In this document: one piece after another, positions 1-9,549 of the stretch
Layout of the letters: each line of letters begins with the position of its first letter
Position numbering within the stretch: position 1 is the first letter of the stretch
Origin: Cladocopium goreaui
Taxonomy: Eukaryota > Sar > Dinophyceae > Suessiales > Symbiodiniaceae
Reading direction: 5' to 3'
DNA: 64,000 bases
Assembly: GCA_947184155.2 (NCBI GenBank)
Contig: CAMXCT020001862.1
Span: 1 to 64,000 of the forward strand
Made by a program: the position numbers and the translations under genes
Notes under the pieces: model-generated
Database searches by the model: none
Told to the model about the DNA's origin: nothing
What the model saw: the letters and a program-made list of their open reading frames with translations, nothing else

Positions 1-2
1 GA

Positions 3-1385
3 CTGACGGAAGCCCCTCAAAACGATAACGGTTCACTATCCCATGCAGACCTTGGCAGTAAAGAGCTTGTTGCTGTCCCTCACCCACATGAAACTGAGGC
101 TTTGACACCAGTCAGTAGTAACGCAAGTGCCCGGTGTCCAACACATGAGCATGCACCAGCGGAGGCTGTCCGGTCACGCCCCAATGATAGTTGCAACGAG
201 ATAAACCCATCCTGTGGCTATGCTGAGAGTCTCCGCCCTCCAGTCAGTGGTGAAAGTGGTGCTTCCCATTGTTCCTTTGCGAAGGAGAAAGATGCATCCC
301 CTCCCAAAAGAGCTAAGTATTCCCAAGTTCACCCATACGCTATCATTAGCCTATTTGACGGTGTAGGCTCAGCTATTCCGGCCATCACTAAAGCTATCGG
401 ATGTGCCCCGCGCATCATCATTGTTGCAGAATGTGACCCCATCCTTAGACAACTCGTTGGTGAACAATTTGCTCTTCGCACTGATGGTGAATGGACCCAA
501 TCCAGCAAGGACACTTACACGCTTTATGCTGACGATGTGCGGCAGCTTCTTCGCAACCAATGTCGAATACTTAAGGAAGCATTTGCATTAGCTGGGCCAC
601 AGTGCCGCTGGTTTGTAATTGCTGGCTCACCCTGCCAGGATCTTACCCCAGCCGGCCCCCTGAAAGGACTCCTCGGACTCACTGGCCATTGTAGCTCCCT
701 CTTCTACTATGTCCACGTAATCCTGTGGCTTGTGCAAATGAACTATCCTCTGGAGTACATCCGCTTTCTGCTTGAGAATGCAGGTGCAATGCTTGATATC
801 CATCGTAAAGCAATCCTACGTGCCCTTGGACTGAACCCTGATTCGTCTCCCGATAACTTCCGCGTTGACCCCAAGAATACGCATGGCATAAGACGTAACA
901 GATTTTACTTTCGCAACTACCAAGACTGTGTCAAAGTCTCCAAAACGGTTGTCCTAGAACTGAGTGACATAGAAGGGCCGTTAGTAGACTTTAATGGTCA
1001 TCCGATTCCTTTCGGGCCCCTCCTACGAGTCAGGTCAGTCCTGGGATACAACGTGTATCAGCTATCTTGGACGGCATATCAACCAATTTCTCTTATATGG
1101 GACTACCTTTTCTGGGGGGATAAAGCTCAATTTCAACTCAAAGCCAATATGCATTCCAGTGATATCATCCCTGCCCTTGACTTAGAAATCTCTGCCGCCA
1201 CATTATCTGCGTGCATGGAATCGATTCCTGCAGTCTCTCCGACAAAAAAATGTGAGCACCATCGACAGAGACCGGCTTGTCCGTGCTATCCTGCCAATAT
1301 TCCATCATCCCCACATCAAAGCACCCATGAGAATCTTGCTTTGCGAGGAGGTCGAAAAGCTAGCTGGATTACACAACCATTTTGA
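3..1385 (+). CDS. DNMT3-like DNA (cytosine-5) methyltransferase, 5' partial, catalytic part
   Basis: The frame is open from the left edge, so the protein is N-terminally incomplete. Residues are counted from the TTG at 102. The first ~75 residues are low complexity. Motif I is SLFDGVGSA (83-91, S-adenosylmethionine binding), followed by an acidic VAECD (108-112). Motif IV is AGSPCQD with the catalytic Cys at 178. Motif VI is ENAG (225-228), and the motif VIII-like RRNRFYF is at 264-270. The order and spacing resemble DNMT3, which methylates cytosine C5. Motif IX/X is not in this frame but appears in the next one (GNSF near 1441), so the enzyme is split at an A7 run. The role in the element is inferred: self-methylation of element copies, as proposed for other dinoflagellate retrotransposon DNMTs. 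Confidence 0.8.
   Translation: MTEAPQNDNGSLSHADLGSKELVAVPHPHETEALTPVSSNASARCPTHEHAPAEAVRSRPNDSCNEINPSCGYAESLRPPVSGESGASHCSFAKEKDASPPKRAKYSQVHPYAIISLFDGVGSAIPAITKAIGCAPRIIIVAECDPILRQLVGEQFALRTDGEWTQSSKDTYTLYADDVRQLLRNQCRILKEAFALAGPQCRWFVIAGSPCQDLTPAGPLKGLLGLTGHCSSLFYYVHVILWLVQMNYPLEYIRFLLENAGAMLDIHRKAILRALGLNPDSSPDNFRVDPKNTHGIRRNRFYFRNYQDCVKVSKTVVLELSDIEGPLVDFNGHPIPFGPLLRVRSVLGYNVYQLSWTAYQPISLIWDYLFWGDKAQFQLKANMHSSDIIPALDLEISAATLSACMESIPAVSPTKKCEHHRQRPACPCYPANIPSSPHQSTHENLALRGGRKASWITQPF
1244..1250 (+). other. A7 homopolymer at the reading-frame break in the methyltransferase
   Basis: Seven A residues lie just before the point where methyltransferase homology moves from frame 3 to frame 1. 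One fewer A would keep the two parts in a single frame. This could be a real indel, a homopolymer sequencing error, or a slippage site. Confidence 0.6.
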
Positions 1386-2739
1386 CCGGGTACATGCTCA
1401 TCGCTCGCTGCTCACTGAGTTTACAGTTAGAAACTATTGCGGCAATAGCTTTCATCCAGAGTATATTCAGGCAGCCGTAGGACACCCTGAGCGTCTACGC
1501 GACTGGCTTACTGAACCTGCTGAAACAGCAACCAAGCATGCATGGTCTGGAGTCGTTCACCCGAAACAAGCTCGCGCTCAATATCAAGCCCTGCGTGAAC
1601 AAGTACAAACCCTGGCACGAGAACAACGTATCCGTGACTTCTCCTCCAAGCAAATTGGTCTTGACCCAATGCCGGAACTTCCAATTCATGCACTCGAAGG
1701 TCCCTTGACCCCAGTCATGCCAACTGTACTTCCTAAGCAATTGTTGCCTACCACCCGTAAGATTCACCCTGCTGATCTAGGCATCATGGACAACAGACCA
1801 CCATCGCAGCTTTCGCCAATTGCAATTCAGCTCCTTCAGGAAAAACAAATGCAAAGTATCCTCGTAGGAATGAGGTTTTTCGGAGCAGGAATTGGGAGAG
1901 CAGAAGATCTACTACAATTCTTCTTTGGTCATAATCATGATGCTGTAATTGAACGCCATTGTCCACAGGCCAAGGAATGGATCTCCCACAAACTTAAATC
2001 TGCTGGACAGTGCACCTCCACCATGGCACAAATTTTGCTTTGGTTGTACTCCTTATTACATCATGAGCAAGTTTCTGTTCATTTTGTTCATATTGCTGAC
2101 TGGGAAGATCAAGCGCATATTGCTACCTTCGGGGACGCCCCTGCCAAATGGACGGCCTACTGTGTTAAATTTCCACGCTCACGTACCTTTCACCTTGACA
2201 CAGCTGCGTGGAATTGTCATACCCGGGTTGACATCCCCTGGCAGCAACTGCCTCACCCAGTGGTTTTCACGGCTGCACCTATCCCGTTCCACTGCACCAA
2301 CCCCAACTGCATCTGGTTTGCTGTTCCTTATGGACCTAAAGGACAATATCTGATTTGCCATAGATTTATTGGCACATTCTTATATGACCAGTGCATTGGT
2401 TGCTTTTTGTCTCGTTTTGTCGAACAAGCCTCCTGCAATATCCATACGGCAGCTAGTTCTTATCCTGAACTCCATGGTTGTATGTTTATTGACAATGAAG
2501 GTAATGTCGCCGTTGCTGCTGCGCACGACTGGAAGCTTGATGACACTACAGGATACCAAACCTGCCTGATCAAAGCATCTATTGACTGCCGTGTTTTCAA
2601 GTACCCAGAGCATAGTGACACCCTTCCACATATTAATCCCATCGGGAAAATCAGTCAGGAACTCGCATGCAACTGGAACATAAACGATACTCCCCCAGAT
2701 GTTGCCTTTTTTGTTTGTTCCCTGATCGAGTGTCACTAG
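1252..2739 (+). CDS. Methyltransferase C-terminus (motif X) fused to an unidentified retroelement region
   Basis: The frame overlaps the preceding one by 134 bases and begins at a GTG, so it is probably not an independent start. Residues 60-72 contain NYCGNSFHPEYI, the motif X Gly-Asn-Ser-Phe signature of C5 methyltransferases, which completes the upstream enzyme. Beyond ~residue 85 I recognise no family. There is a charged helical stretch (95-125), a Pro-rich linker (~130-170), and a globular Cys/His/Trp-rich part (~185-480) with pairs such as CTNPNC and DQCIGC that could bind metal. It overlaps the next frame by 73 bases with another frame change. This part sits where a LINE often has a leader domain before its endonuclease. 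Confidence 0.65.
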   Translation: MSTIDRDRLVRAILPIFHHPHIKAPMRILLCEEVEKLAGLHNHFDRVHAHRSLLTEFTVRNYCGNSFHPEYIQAAVGHPERLRDWLTEPAETATKHAWSGVVHPKQARAQYQALREQVQTLAREQRIRDFSSKQIGLDPMPELPIHALEGPLTPVMPTVLPKQLLPTTRKIHPADLGIMDNRPPSQLSPIAIQLLQEKQMQSILVGMRFFGAGIGRAEDLLQFFFGHNHDAVIERHCPQAKEWISHKLKSAGQCTSTMAQILLWLYSLLHHEQVSVHFVHIADWEDQAHIATFGDAPAKWTAYCVKFPRSRTFHLDTAAWNCHTRVDIPWQQLPHPVVFTAAPIPFHCTNPNCIWFAVPYGPKGQYLICHRFIGTFLYDQCIGCFLSRFVEQASCNIHTAASSYPELHGCMFIDNEGNVAVAAAHDWKLDDTTGYQTCLIKASIDCRVFKYPEHSDTLPHINPIGKISQELACNWNINDTPPDVAFFVCSLIECH

Positions 2740-5489
2740 TAACAATGCAGCACCTCGGGACAGTTGCGAAACCTCTGCTGCTCGAATTTCGCAACGCGTG
2801 GTCCCGGCAAATTCGAGCGTTGTATTCACTCCAATTTATGACCAAATGTCCGAAAAACCTACACTGCCTACAGTCACTCTCTTTCTTGCCGCATGTACTC
2901 CAGATCCCCGCACCGTGGCCAATATTAGATATCCAGACAGTGGCTTATAAGTGTGGCATCCGCAGTGAATGTTTTACCCACTCTCGACAACTCCTTGCAC
3001 AATCACTGGCCGACTCTTCTGAGTTTAGCCTCCTTTGTGCGGAAGTCCTCAAATATCGTCTCGAAAAGAAACAAGATTGCTGTACTGCCCTCAGACAGTT
3101 AACCACATGGAATGTATCAGGTTGGAGAACGTTACAATGGACTAACCCTAAGACGCAAGCCATTCTCCGCCGGGCTCGACACGGCATTGTCTGCCTCCAA
3201 GAAACCAGATGGACTGCGAGTACTGCTACTAACTTTCTCCAAACCTATCCAGGCTTTAATATTGCGCACTCCCCATCGATCGCAACAGAAAACGGAGGCC
3301 TGTCGGGAGGAGTCGCCATATTGATTCCATGCTCCTTTAGACTACTACAAGAAATTGTTATCACGCCTGGCAAACTCATTGCTGCACAAGTCCAGACCAG
3401 AACCGATTGCTTTTGGGTGATTTCGGCATATTGTCATCCTAGCAGCGCTAAAGAAGACTGTGAAACGCTTGCCAGATGGCTATCTGATCATCAGGACCAT
3501 CCTGACCCCTTCTTCATCGTCGGAGACTTTAATCATGGTCATCACCTTTCCCTTGATGCCTGGCACCGTATTTTAAGTTGTGCTCAAGGAGACGATATTG
3601 TCAAGGATGAACCGACCTTCTGGGGCCCAAATGGCTCGCCAGCAATCGACAAAGTCATTCTTCCGACCGAATACATGAATCGTGGGCTAATCCAACATCA
3701 AGTGTTCTATGATCGTCTTTTTGAGTCTGCTGGGCATGCATGCATATCCATCCAATTGCGCCATAGGCCGCCAGTTTCGAGTAGCTCAGACCTGCCTCTG
3801 CATATGACCATACCAGCCAGTGTTTTTCAACCGGGTAAGGACCGACATGACACCCGACAAGTGTGGCCGTCACTCCAATCGCTGTTTCGCCGACTTTGCT
3901 TAGTCTCCCAGCCCACATTTGAATCCCTTCAGGCATTATTATGGCAATGGTGGATGTCACTCCCCAAGCGGCCCCGGGACTTCAACACTCTAAGGAAGCA
4001 TCTCCAATCTGATCGACCACTTCTCAACATCTCTAAACGGTTGCTACGAGAGCTTCTGTCGGCCCTTCCAGGCTTCCGCCCTGCCCTAGAAGAATATTGC
4101 CAAACATCCACGGTAATCACGGTTCCTCGTACCTTCCTTTGGAAGTGTTTCGAGCTCCTAGATCTGCAGCTACAACAACAGCATCTTATCACTAGGAATA
4201 GAGATGAAACTACCCGCAGTCGTGGCCTGGGCACTAATGCCCCTCTGTGGCAGAGATTACGAGCTAGCTGCCCGCGAACTGTCTTTTATAATGGTCCTAT
4301 TCTGGACGGTGCGGGCAACCAGTGCCAGACTGCCCTGGACTTGTCGGCAGCCATGCTCGCCACTCGCAAGTTCTGGTTCCAACCGCCTGTCAAATATGAT
4401 CCTGAGTGGACAGATTACCTGGAGCAGTATAAAGCACAAGCCCAGCCCTGGCCACATGTTCCCCCACCGGGCGCGGAAGACCTCATCAGAACTGTCCTTG
4501 CCACCAATGATTCCTCCCCAGGTCCAGACGGAATACCCTATGCAGCATGGCGACTCCACCCTGGAGTGTCATCTGATGCGATGATTACACATCTCAATGA
4601 TATCTGTAGATCCGCAGTCCCTCCCCCTTGCTCAGTCCAAGCATGGATCCCCAAAGCCAAAATGGGCCCCACTGCTGACAATTTCCGTCCATTGGGTATG
4701 CCATCGACATTTGAGAGAGTCATAGACGGAAGCATCGCGACAGTCATGACCAGAGCCATTGCTCCGCTCCTTCACCCCTCTCAAACGGTGTTAAATGTCT
4801 TCCGCGAACCGCAAAGTGCTGTCCAATCCGTTCAAGCTGTTCTAGACCAAGATGCACCATGCGCATGCCTGTCATTGGACCTTTCCAAAGCATTCGAGCG
4901 GATTAACCCCCACTGGATCTTGCAAATTTTATCAGCGTGTAAAGCCCCCTGGTGGATCATCATGTATACCCGGCACATCCTCCTTTTTCGGAGATGCAGG
5001 CACAAAGTCCAAGGCAAGTTGTTACCCTCAAAAATGATTGTCACAGGCGTTGACATGGGCCGATCTTTTTCAGTCCTGCTTTTTTGCGTTGCCATGGATC
5101 CAGTTTTGACCTACCTTAACCGAATCCCCGGCATGCTGACAGTTCAAGGATATGTTGATGACACCACAATGGTGGGAGATACTGCAGCAGGCATGCAATG
5201 GCTCTCGGATGCCTGGCAAGCCTGCGTACGTTTGAAATCCGCTGGCATCCAAATAGATGAACACCACTGCTGGCGAACCAGTGGGATCAATATGCACGCA
5301 GCTAGCTCTGGTCAGATCGACCAATACCCTCCATTAAACTGGACACAAAGTTTACCAGGACATGCTACATTGCGGCAAGCCTTGGTTCACAGAGCAGGTT
5401 ATAGCACCACCACCATAGTGTGCCGAGCAAATTTGTTTGTGTGTCTTACCCCAGCAGAGGTTGATTTAATATTTTCGGAGGGCATCTAG
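2667..5489 (+). CDS. LINE EEP endonuclease and reverse transcriptase
   Basis: This 940-aa frame starts at an ATG. Residues ~145-360 form an EEP (APE-type) endonuclease that nicks target DNA: TTWNVSGW (Asn149), CLQET (Glu179), SAYCH, VGDFNH (Asp287, Asn289), AIDKV (Asp328) and the terminal His in SAGHACI (358). The RT follows: SSPGPDGIP (616-624), AWIPKAK (659-665), motif A LSLDLSKAFERI (735-746), motif B GVDMGRSFS (794-802) and motif C YVDDT (829-833). Together they would carry out target-primed reverse transcription. YVDD is less usual in LINEs than F/YADD, and motif B departs from the common GxxQGxPxSP. The frame stops at 5489, while an open frame with the expected continuation begins at 5465 (-1 or +2 shift). 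Confidence 0.88.
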   Translation: MQLEHKRYSPRCCLFCLFPDRVSLVTMQHLGTVAKPLLLEFRNAWSRQIRALYSLQFMTKCPKNLHCLQSLSFLPHVLQIPAPWPILDIQTVAYKCGIRSECFTHSRQLLAQSLADSSEFSLLCAEVLKYRLEKKQDCCTALRQLTTWNVSGWRTLQWTNPKTQAILRRARHGIVCLQETRWTASTATNFLQTYPGFNIAHSPSIATENGGLSGGVAILIPCSFRLLQEIVITPGKLIAAQVQTRTDCFWVISAYCHPSSAKEDCETLARWLSDHQDHPDPFFIVGDFNHGHHLSLDAWHRILSCAQGDDIVKDEPTFWGPNGSPAIDKVILPTEYMNRGLIQHQVFYDRLFESAGHACISIQLRHRPPVSSSSDLPLHMTIPASVFQPGKDRHDTRQVWPSLQSLFRRLCLVSQPTFESLQALLWQWWMSLPKRPRDFNTLRKHLQSDRPLLNISKRLLRELLSALPGFRPALEEYCQTSTVITVPRTFLWKCFELLDLQLQQQHLITRNRDETTRSRGLGTNAPLWQRLRASCPRTVFYNGPILDGAGNQCQTALDLSAAMLATRKFWFQPPVKYDPEWTDYLEQYKAQAQPWPHVPPPGAEDLIRTVLATNDSSPGPDGIPYAAWRLHPGVSSDAMITHLNDICRSAVPPPCSVQAWIPKAKMGPTADNFRPLGMPSTFERVIDGSIATVMTRAIAPLLHPSQTVLNVFREPQSAVQSVQAVLDQDAPCACLSLDLSKAFERINPHWILQILSACKAPWWIIMYTRHILLFRRCRHKVQGKLLPSKMIVTGVDMGRSFSVLLFCVAMDPVLTYLNRIPGMLTVQGYVDDTTMVGDTAAGMQWLSDAWQACVRLKSAGIQIDEHHCWRTSGINMHAASSGQIDQYPPLNWTQSLPGHATLRQALVHRAGYSTTTIVCRANLFVCLTPAEVDLIFSEGI

Positions 5490-8400
5490 CTAAAATTGAC
5501 CCACTCTTCCTGGCACAGTGTAGCTGTTCCAACAAGTGCAGTGTACTGGTTAATCACCCTGCCTCCCATAGTACTCTGAATGCGCTTGAACGCTCCGACT
5601 GGGGAGCCCACCTAATTGAAGGAAAAACTACAGCGCTGGGTCTGCTCCTGTATGGTAAATATACCCGTAGTCATCAAGGGTGGACCCCAGTAGAGGAACT
5701 TATAGGCACACACGCCATTAACCCCAAAGCCATGTCCAAAGCTAACCATCGGCTTGCCCTCTTCGCCACACCTGCTCACTCTGTAGTGCAAAGAAGCCTT
5801 GCCAATAACTGTTTTATTCTGTCCCTTAATATTTACCAAAGTACATACTTTGGTTTCACTCCGGACGACATCAATTTATACCAACAACGCTCTGCGAAAC
5901 TTATTCTTGGCAGACCATGGCTGGCCGCACGGTACCTCCCACACATATTTCGGTGGTTAGGTATTGCTCCTGCACTAGACCCAGCGGTCACACTCACCGC
6001 AGCGTGCTTGGGTTATTGGCTTAGACAGAATGGCTCTACCGCCTTTCTCTCACCGGGGTACCCGGATGTAGGGACAAGGCAAGGAGCGGTTGTCCAACGC
6101 ATTTTCCGCACATGGATTCCCCTGCTCGGAATTGACACAGTCGGCAACTTGTTACGCATAATTGCAGGACACAACACCAGGAAACAACACTTCCAATTCC
6201 TCCGCCAGCTGAAACTCAGACTTTACGAAGCCATCCAAGTGCATGCACTGCAATATCTACAGTCTAGAGTTAGCTTGCAGCTTCTACCAGGCGGGGTATC
6301 GTGGGCTTGGTTGACCCAGTTAGCCACAGTGCCTAAACTTGCTGTTAATGGAGTTGCACGCTTTGCTGTCTTGCGGTGGGCGGTGAATGAGGATGACGAT
6401 GAATGCCTGCGGCTTCGACTTGCAGGCTCACTGCAGGCTGAGCAGCCATGCCAACTCTGTGGAATTCCTACCCGGCTGTACCCACTTGGACTCAATTTTG
6501 CACCAGCTTGTGAGAAATGCTGCCATGACCATGATATTAACGCTACCACTCTGTACAGCGGTGAGAGATGGGGGATCCCGACCGCATCCCCCTGGCATGC
6601 CATCGCAGAATCTGCTCGGGGATCTTTTCATATTCCTGCCTCATGGCGTGACCGTGCACGAGATCTAGCCCCCTGTGTAGCGTGCGGACATGGAGACAAT
6701 TCCTCTCAACACTGGGCTCGATTCTGCATAGTGCCTGTACTAGTTGCCAACGTTTTGTCACCTTCCCCCAACCCAGTGAAATCGTTGGACCAACTCGCCC
6801 GAGTCAACACAGCTGGATGCGTGATCGCGAGCCACATTCTGCATCAGTTCCGCCGACTCTTGCTTGAGCATGGAGGCATGCAACATGCGCCATCTTCAGT
6901 TCCCCTAAGTGTCCCTGAATGGCTAACCCGCCTACATGACAATGCTCTACAGGCAATCCCAACTCGATTCCTCCCGGAGCTTGTCTCTCCCGTCAGACCC
7001 CAGAGTGCAGGCGCAGACAACCCAAACCATCCTTGCTACATGCAAACCGCCGCCAACGAAGCAGTTACTCTCCACTCTGCAGCACTTCCTGATCTAGTTT
7101 GCACAGCTACTCAACTCATTGCCCCGGATCAGCCTATCGCTGTGCTCCCCCTTGGACATCCATGGCTTAGCCTCATTGCCCCAGCTCGAGCCCGGGTCGC
7201 TGGATTCCGCCCTAATGCTAAAATTGTACCAGCCTGCCCCAACTCGCCTGATTCCTTCTGTACTGTGACAGCTCTTCAATCCATCAGTCCTAATGAGTTG
7301 ATCTTAGCAATCCCTCCCGGTGATACACCATCCGAACCCTCGATACAGATCGTAGGCCAATTCGATGGCAGCTGTATGCACGAAGATGAATTAGGAGGAG
7401 CTGGCTATGTCATCTATGTAATAGAAGGTGGTCGGTCTCGCGTTATTGCATGTCGGTCAGTCGCTCTGCCACATTGTTCAGATAATATAGAAGCAGAAAT
7501 CATGGCCTGTTTGTATCTTGTTGAAGAAGTTGCTGTTGTCGTCAAGCAGCGTTTATCGAGCCGCGGCCTCACGCCCAAGGTAGTCATCCAAGGGGACATT
7601 CTTCCGGTCATTAAGTACTTTCAATTTGCAGGCCGTCTCCGGAGGATAGATATGCACCAACCATTGGAAAGCATTCGTTCAACCGTAAGTCTGCATCTCC
7701 CGAGTAGTTTATTCATATACCTGCCGAGAGTGGCCAACAGCATAGCAGATGACTTGGCTGGACAAGCCACCCAGTTCCTGTTGGCTAAATATAGGAGCAA
7801 CCCTGCTACCTTCAATCGGAATACTGGACCGGTGTCCATTAAACCATCATTCCCAACGGCCCTCTTCCAGGTCGGAGGCTTCCACATTCAGAGTTTTGAT
7901 CAACCCTGGAGCCAGCCCATACTTACTCTAGTAGAGAGGCCCAGTATCGATCACGGTCTTCTCCGAAAACACGTGACCCTCCACCCCCATCACCGCCAGC
8001 TGATTGAATCCTATCTCTCCCCGTGTCTACCGCAAAACTGCAGTATTGAAATTGACTACTCCCCCAAAGCTGCTGACAACCACGGACGAAAATATTGTTG
8101 CACCATAGGAGGCCAGCGACTACCACGAGCTGCCAGGCTGTTATTGTTCGGACAGAATCACTGCGAAATTGACCTCAAGGGATCGTTTTATGAACTTGTT
8201 CGACGCCTGGGACTACGTTTTGCGCCCGACTTTGTACCCCTCCCAACCATCGATGAGTTCCGCGCGCAGCTAGCTCGAGACCCCTATATTCGAAAAGTTG
8301 AAGCAGTCTGCCCTGACACCATCAAGCAACTCCCATTGAGAATTATCAATAGCTCCCTTGCTACTACATACCGATATCTAAGCTCTCTGGTTGATGACTC

Positions 8401-8929
8401 CCCCAGTGCGAGTGTCAGCGCAATCCTCTGCCAACTCGAGTCTTTGAGTACAACCCTGACTACTCAGTTGCTACCGCGTTTCCGCCCAGAGTTCCTGGTC
8501 AACCATAACGACAGCGCTTTTCGATTGCTAGAACATTTTGAAGCCACAATTGTCGAGGACACCATTCGTGCCCTTATTGCTCGCCACCCAACACAATCCT
8601 TGGTGTGGCTACACGATGGTTTCTTAGTTGCTCCCCCGCCTCCTGAACAAATGGTAAGGCAGATCGAGAAGGAAGTTCTGTCCAATCATCAGCTTTACTT
8701 TGGTCAAACATGGTTTAAAGTCACCTCCCTTAGCACGGCACGCAATGCATACGTAGACACCCTCAAGCATACCGCCAGTAGCCATACCCTATCCCTCACC
8801 CGTCGTGCACCCCACAGCTCCCAACGTAAGCAGCGCAGTGCTCAAGGATCGCCGCACGTCTGTGCCACGCCCTTGGAGGCCCTTTCCAAACTGCGTGCTC
8901 GACGCGAACGCCCGACGGGAGGGAGTTAA
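5465..8929 (+). CDS. Zinc-finger, RNase H and A-family-polymerase-like domains of the LINE-like element
   Basis: The frame is open from 5465; the first good ATG is at 5732, from which residues are counted (1065 aa). It probably continues the RT after a frameshift. Cys pairs at 240/243 and 260/263 precede a zinc-knuckle-like C315-x2-C318-x8-H327-x4-C332, typical downstream of LINE RTs. RNase H follows: QFDGS (Asp545), NIEAEI (Glu589), QGD (Asp622) and NSIADDLAGQA (Asp673/674). A further domain (~785-1000) has three motifs in A-family/T7-like order: CEIDLKGSFYEL (Asp814), DTIKQLPLRIINSS (Lys865, Arg870) and VWLHDGFLVAP (His961-Asp962). I infer a TV-Pol-like polymerase palm; this is unusual in a LINE. 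The tail is basic and low complexity. Confidence 0.75.
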   Translation, partial: FNIFGGHLAKIDPLFLAQCSCSNKCSVLVNHPASHSTLNALERSDWGAHLIEGKTTALGLLLYGKYTRSHQGWTPVEELIGTHAINPKAMSKANHRLALFATPAHSVVQRSLANNCFILSLNIYQSTYFGFTPDDINLYQQRSAKLILGRPWLAARYLPHIFRWLGIAPALDPAVTLTAACLGYWLRQNGSTAFLSPGYPDVGTRQGAVVQRIFRTWIPLLGIDTVGNLLRIIAGHNTRKQHFQFLRQLKLRLYEAIQVHALQYLQSRVSLQLLPGGVSWAWLTQLATVPKLAVNGVARFAVLRWAVNEDDDECLRLRLAGSLQAEQPCQLCGIPTRLYPLGLNFAPACEKCCHDHDINATTLYSGERWGIPTASPWHAIAESARGSFHIPASWRDRARDLAPCVACGHGDNSSQHWARFCIVPVLVANVLSPSPNPVKSLDQLARVNTAGCVIASHILHQFRRLLLEHGGMQHAPSSVPLSVPEWLTRLHDNALQAIPTRFLPELVSPVRPQSAGADNPNHPCYMQTAANEAVTLHSAALPDLVCTATQLIAPDQPIAVLPLGHPWLSLIAPARARVAGFRPNAKIVPACPNSPDSFCTVTALQSISPNELILAIPPGDTPSEPSIQIVGQFDGSCMHEDELGGAGYVIYVIEGGRSRVIACRSVALPHCSDNIEAEIMACLYLVEEVAVVVKQRLSSRGLTPKVVIQGDILPVIKYFQFAGRLRRIDMHQPLESIRSTVSLHLPSSLFIYLPRVANSIADDLAGQATQFLLAKYRSNPATFNRNTGPVSIKPSFPTALFQVGGFHIQSFDQPWSQPILTLVERPSIDHGLLRKHVTLHPHHRQLIESYLSPCLPQNCSIEIDYSPKAADNHGRKYCCTIGGQRLPRAARLLLFGQNHCEIDLKGSFYELVRRLGLRFAPDFVPLPTIDEFRAQLARDPYIRKVEAVCPDTIKQLPLRIINSSLATTYRYLSSLVDDSPSASVSAILCQLESLSTTLTTQLLPRFRPEFLVNHNDSAFRLLEHFEATIVEDTIRALIARHPTQSLVWLHDGFLVAPPPPEQMVRQIEKEVLSNHQLYFGQTWFKVTSLSTARNAYVDTLKHTASSHTLSLTRRAPHSSQRKQRSAQGSPHVCATPLEALSKLRARRERPTGGS

Positions 8930-9549
8930 AGCCAAGACCAACCCCAAGACCAACGGCCTGCCACTGCCCAGGCAGCTTTAGGCTGCTGCAACGTAGTTAT
9001 TGCTGATTGAGATCTCCTGTGACATCCGAGTAGCCCTCATCAGCTCACTACCTTATTTGTACCCACCCCCTGCCAATTTAGTTCTCATACCTCATGAACA
9101 CTGGTCAGTCCAGTGGGGGGGGCTCCCAGGGGTACCCTGGGTAGCTCTCCCCATCTGTGCAAGACCCATGAGGATATCGTAATCCTAAACCACTAGTCTC
9201 GGGTAGCCAAAGACCCATTCCATCATTGAGCAAACTAGCCCAAAGTGTTACATGCGCACCAGCTTTCACCTGGAGGACTTTCTAATATAGGCGACTTGTT
9301 GCGACCCACTAATGATAGGGCACTTCAAAGGGATTAAGTGGTCCTACAGAGAGGACCCAGGTCCAGCCGCTCGCGGAAACTCAGCTTAGCCTAAATATCA
9401 ATCGGCAACGCTATTAGAGTGCCAGGCTGTGGTAACTGCTCAACACGACCATGTCCACCGCACAGTTGGCCAGAAGTCCATCCCGCAGTATAGCTCCACT
9501 AGGTTTTGACCTCCTGTTTGCTTTTTTCTGGGAGTCCAGAGGGAATCAG
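8930..9549 (+). other. Putative 3' untranslated region of the LINE-like element
   Basis: No convincing ORF is present. The stretch contains the near-palindrome CCCAGGGGTACCCTGGG at 9125-9141, related to the palindromes of the following spacer. Confidence 0.45.
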
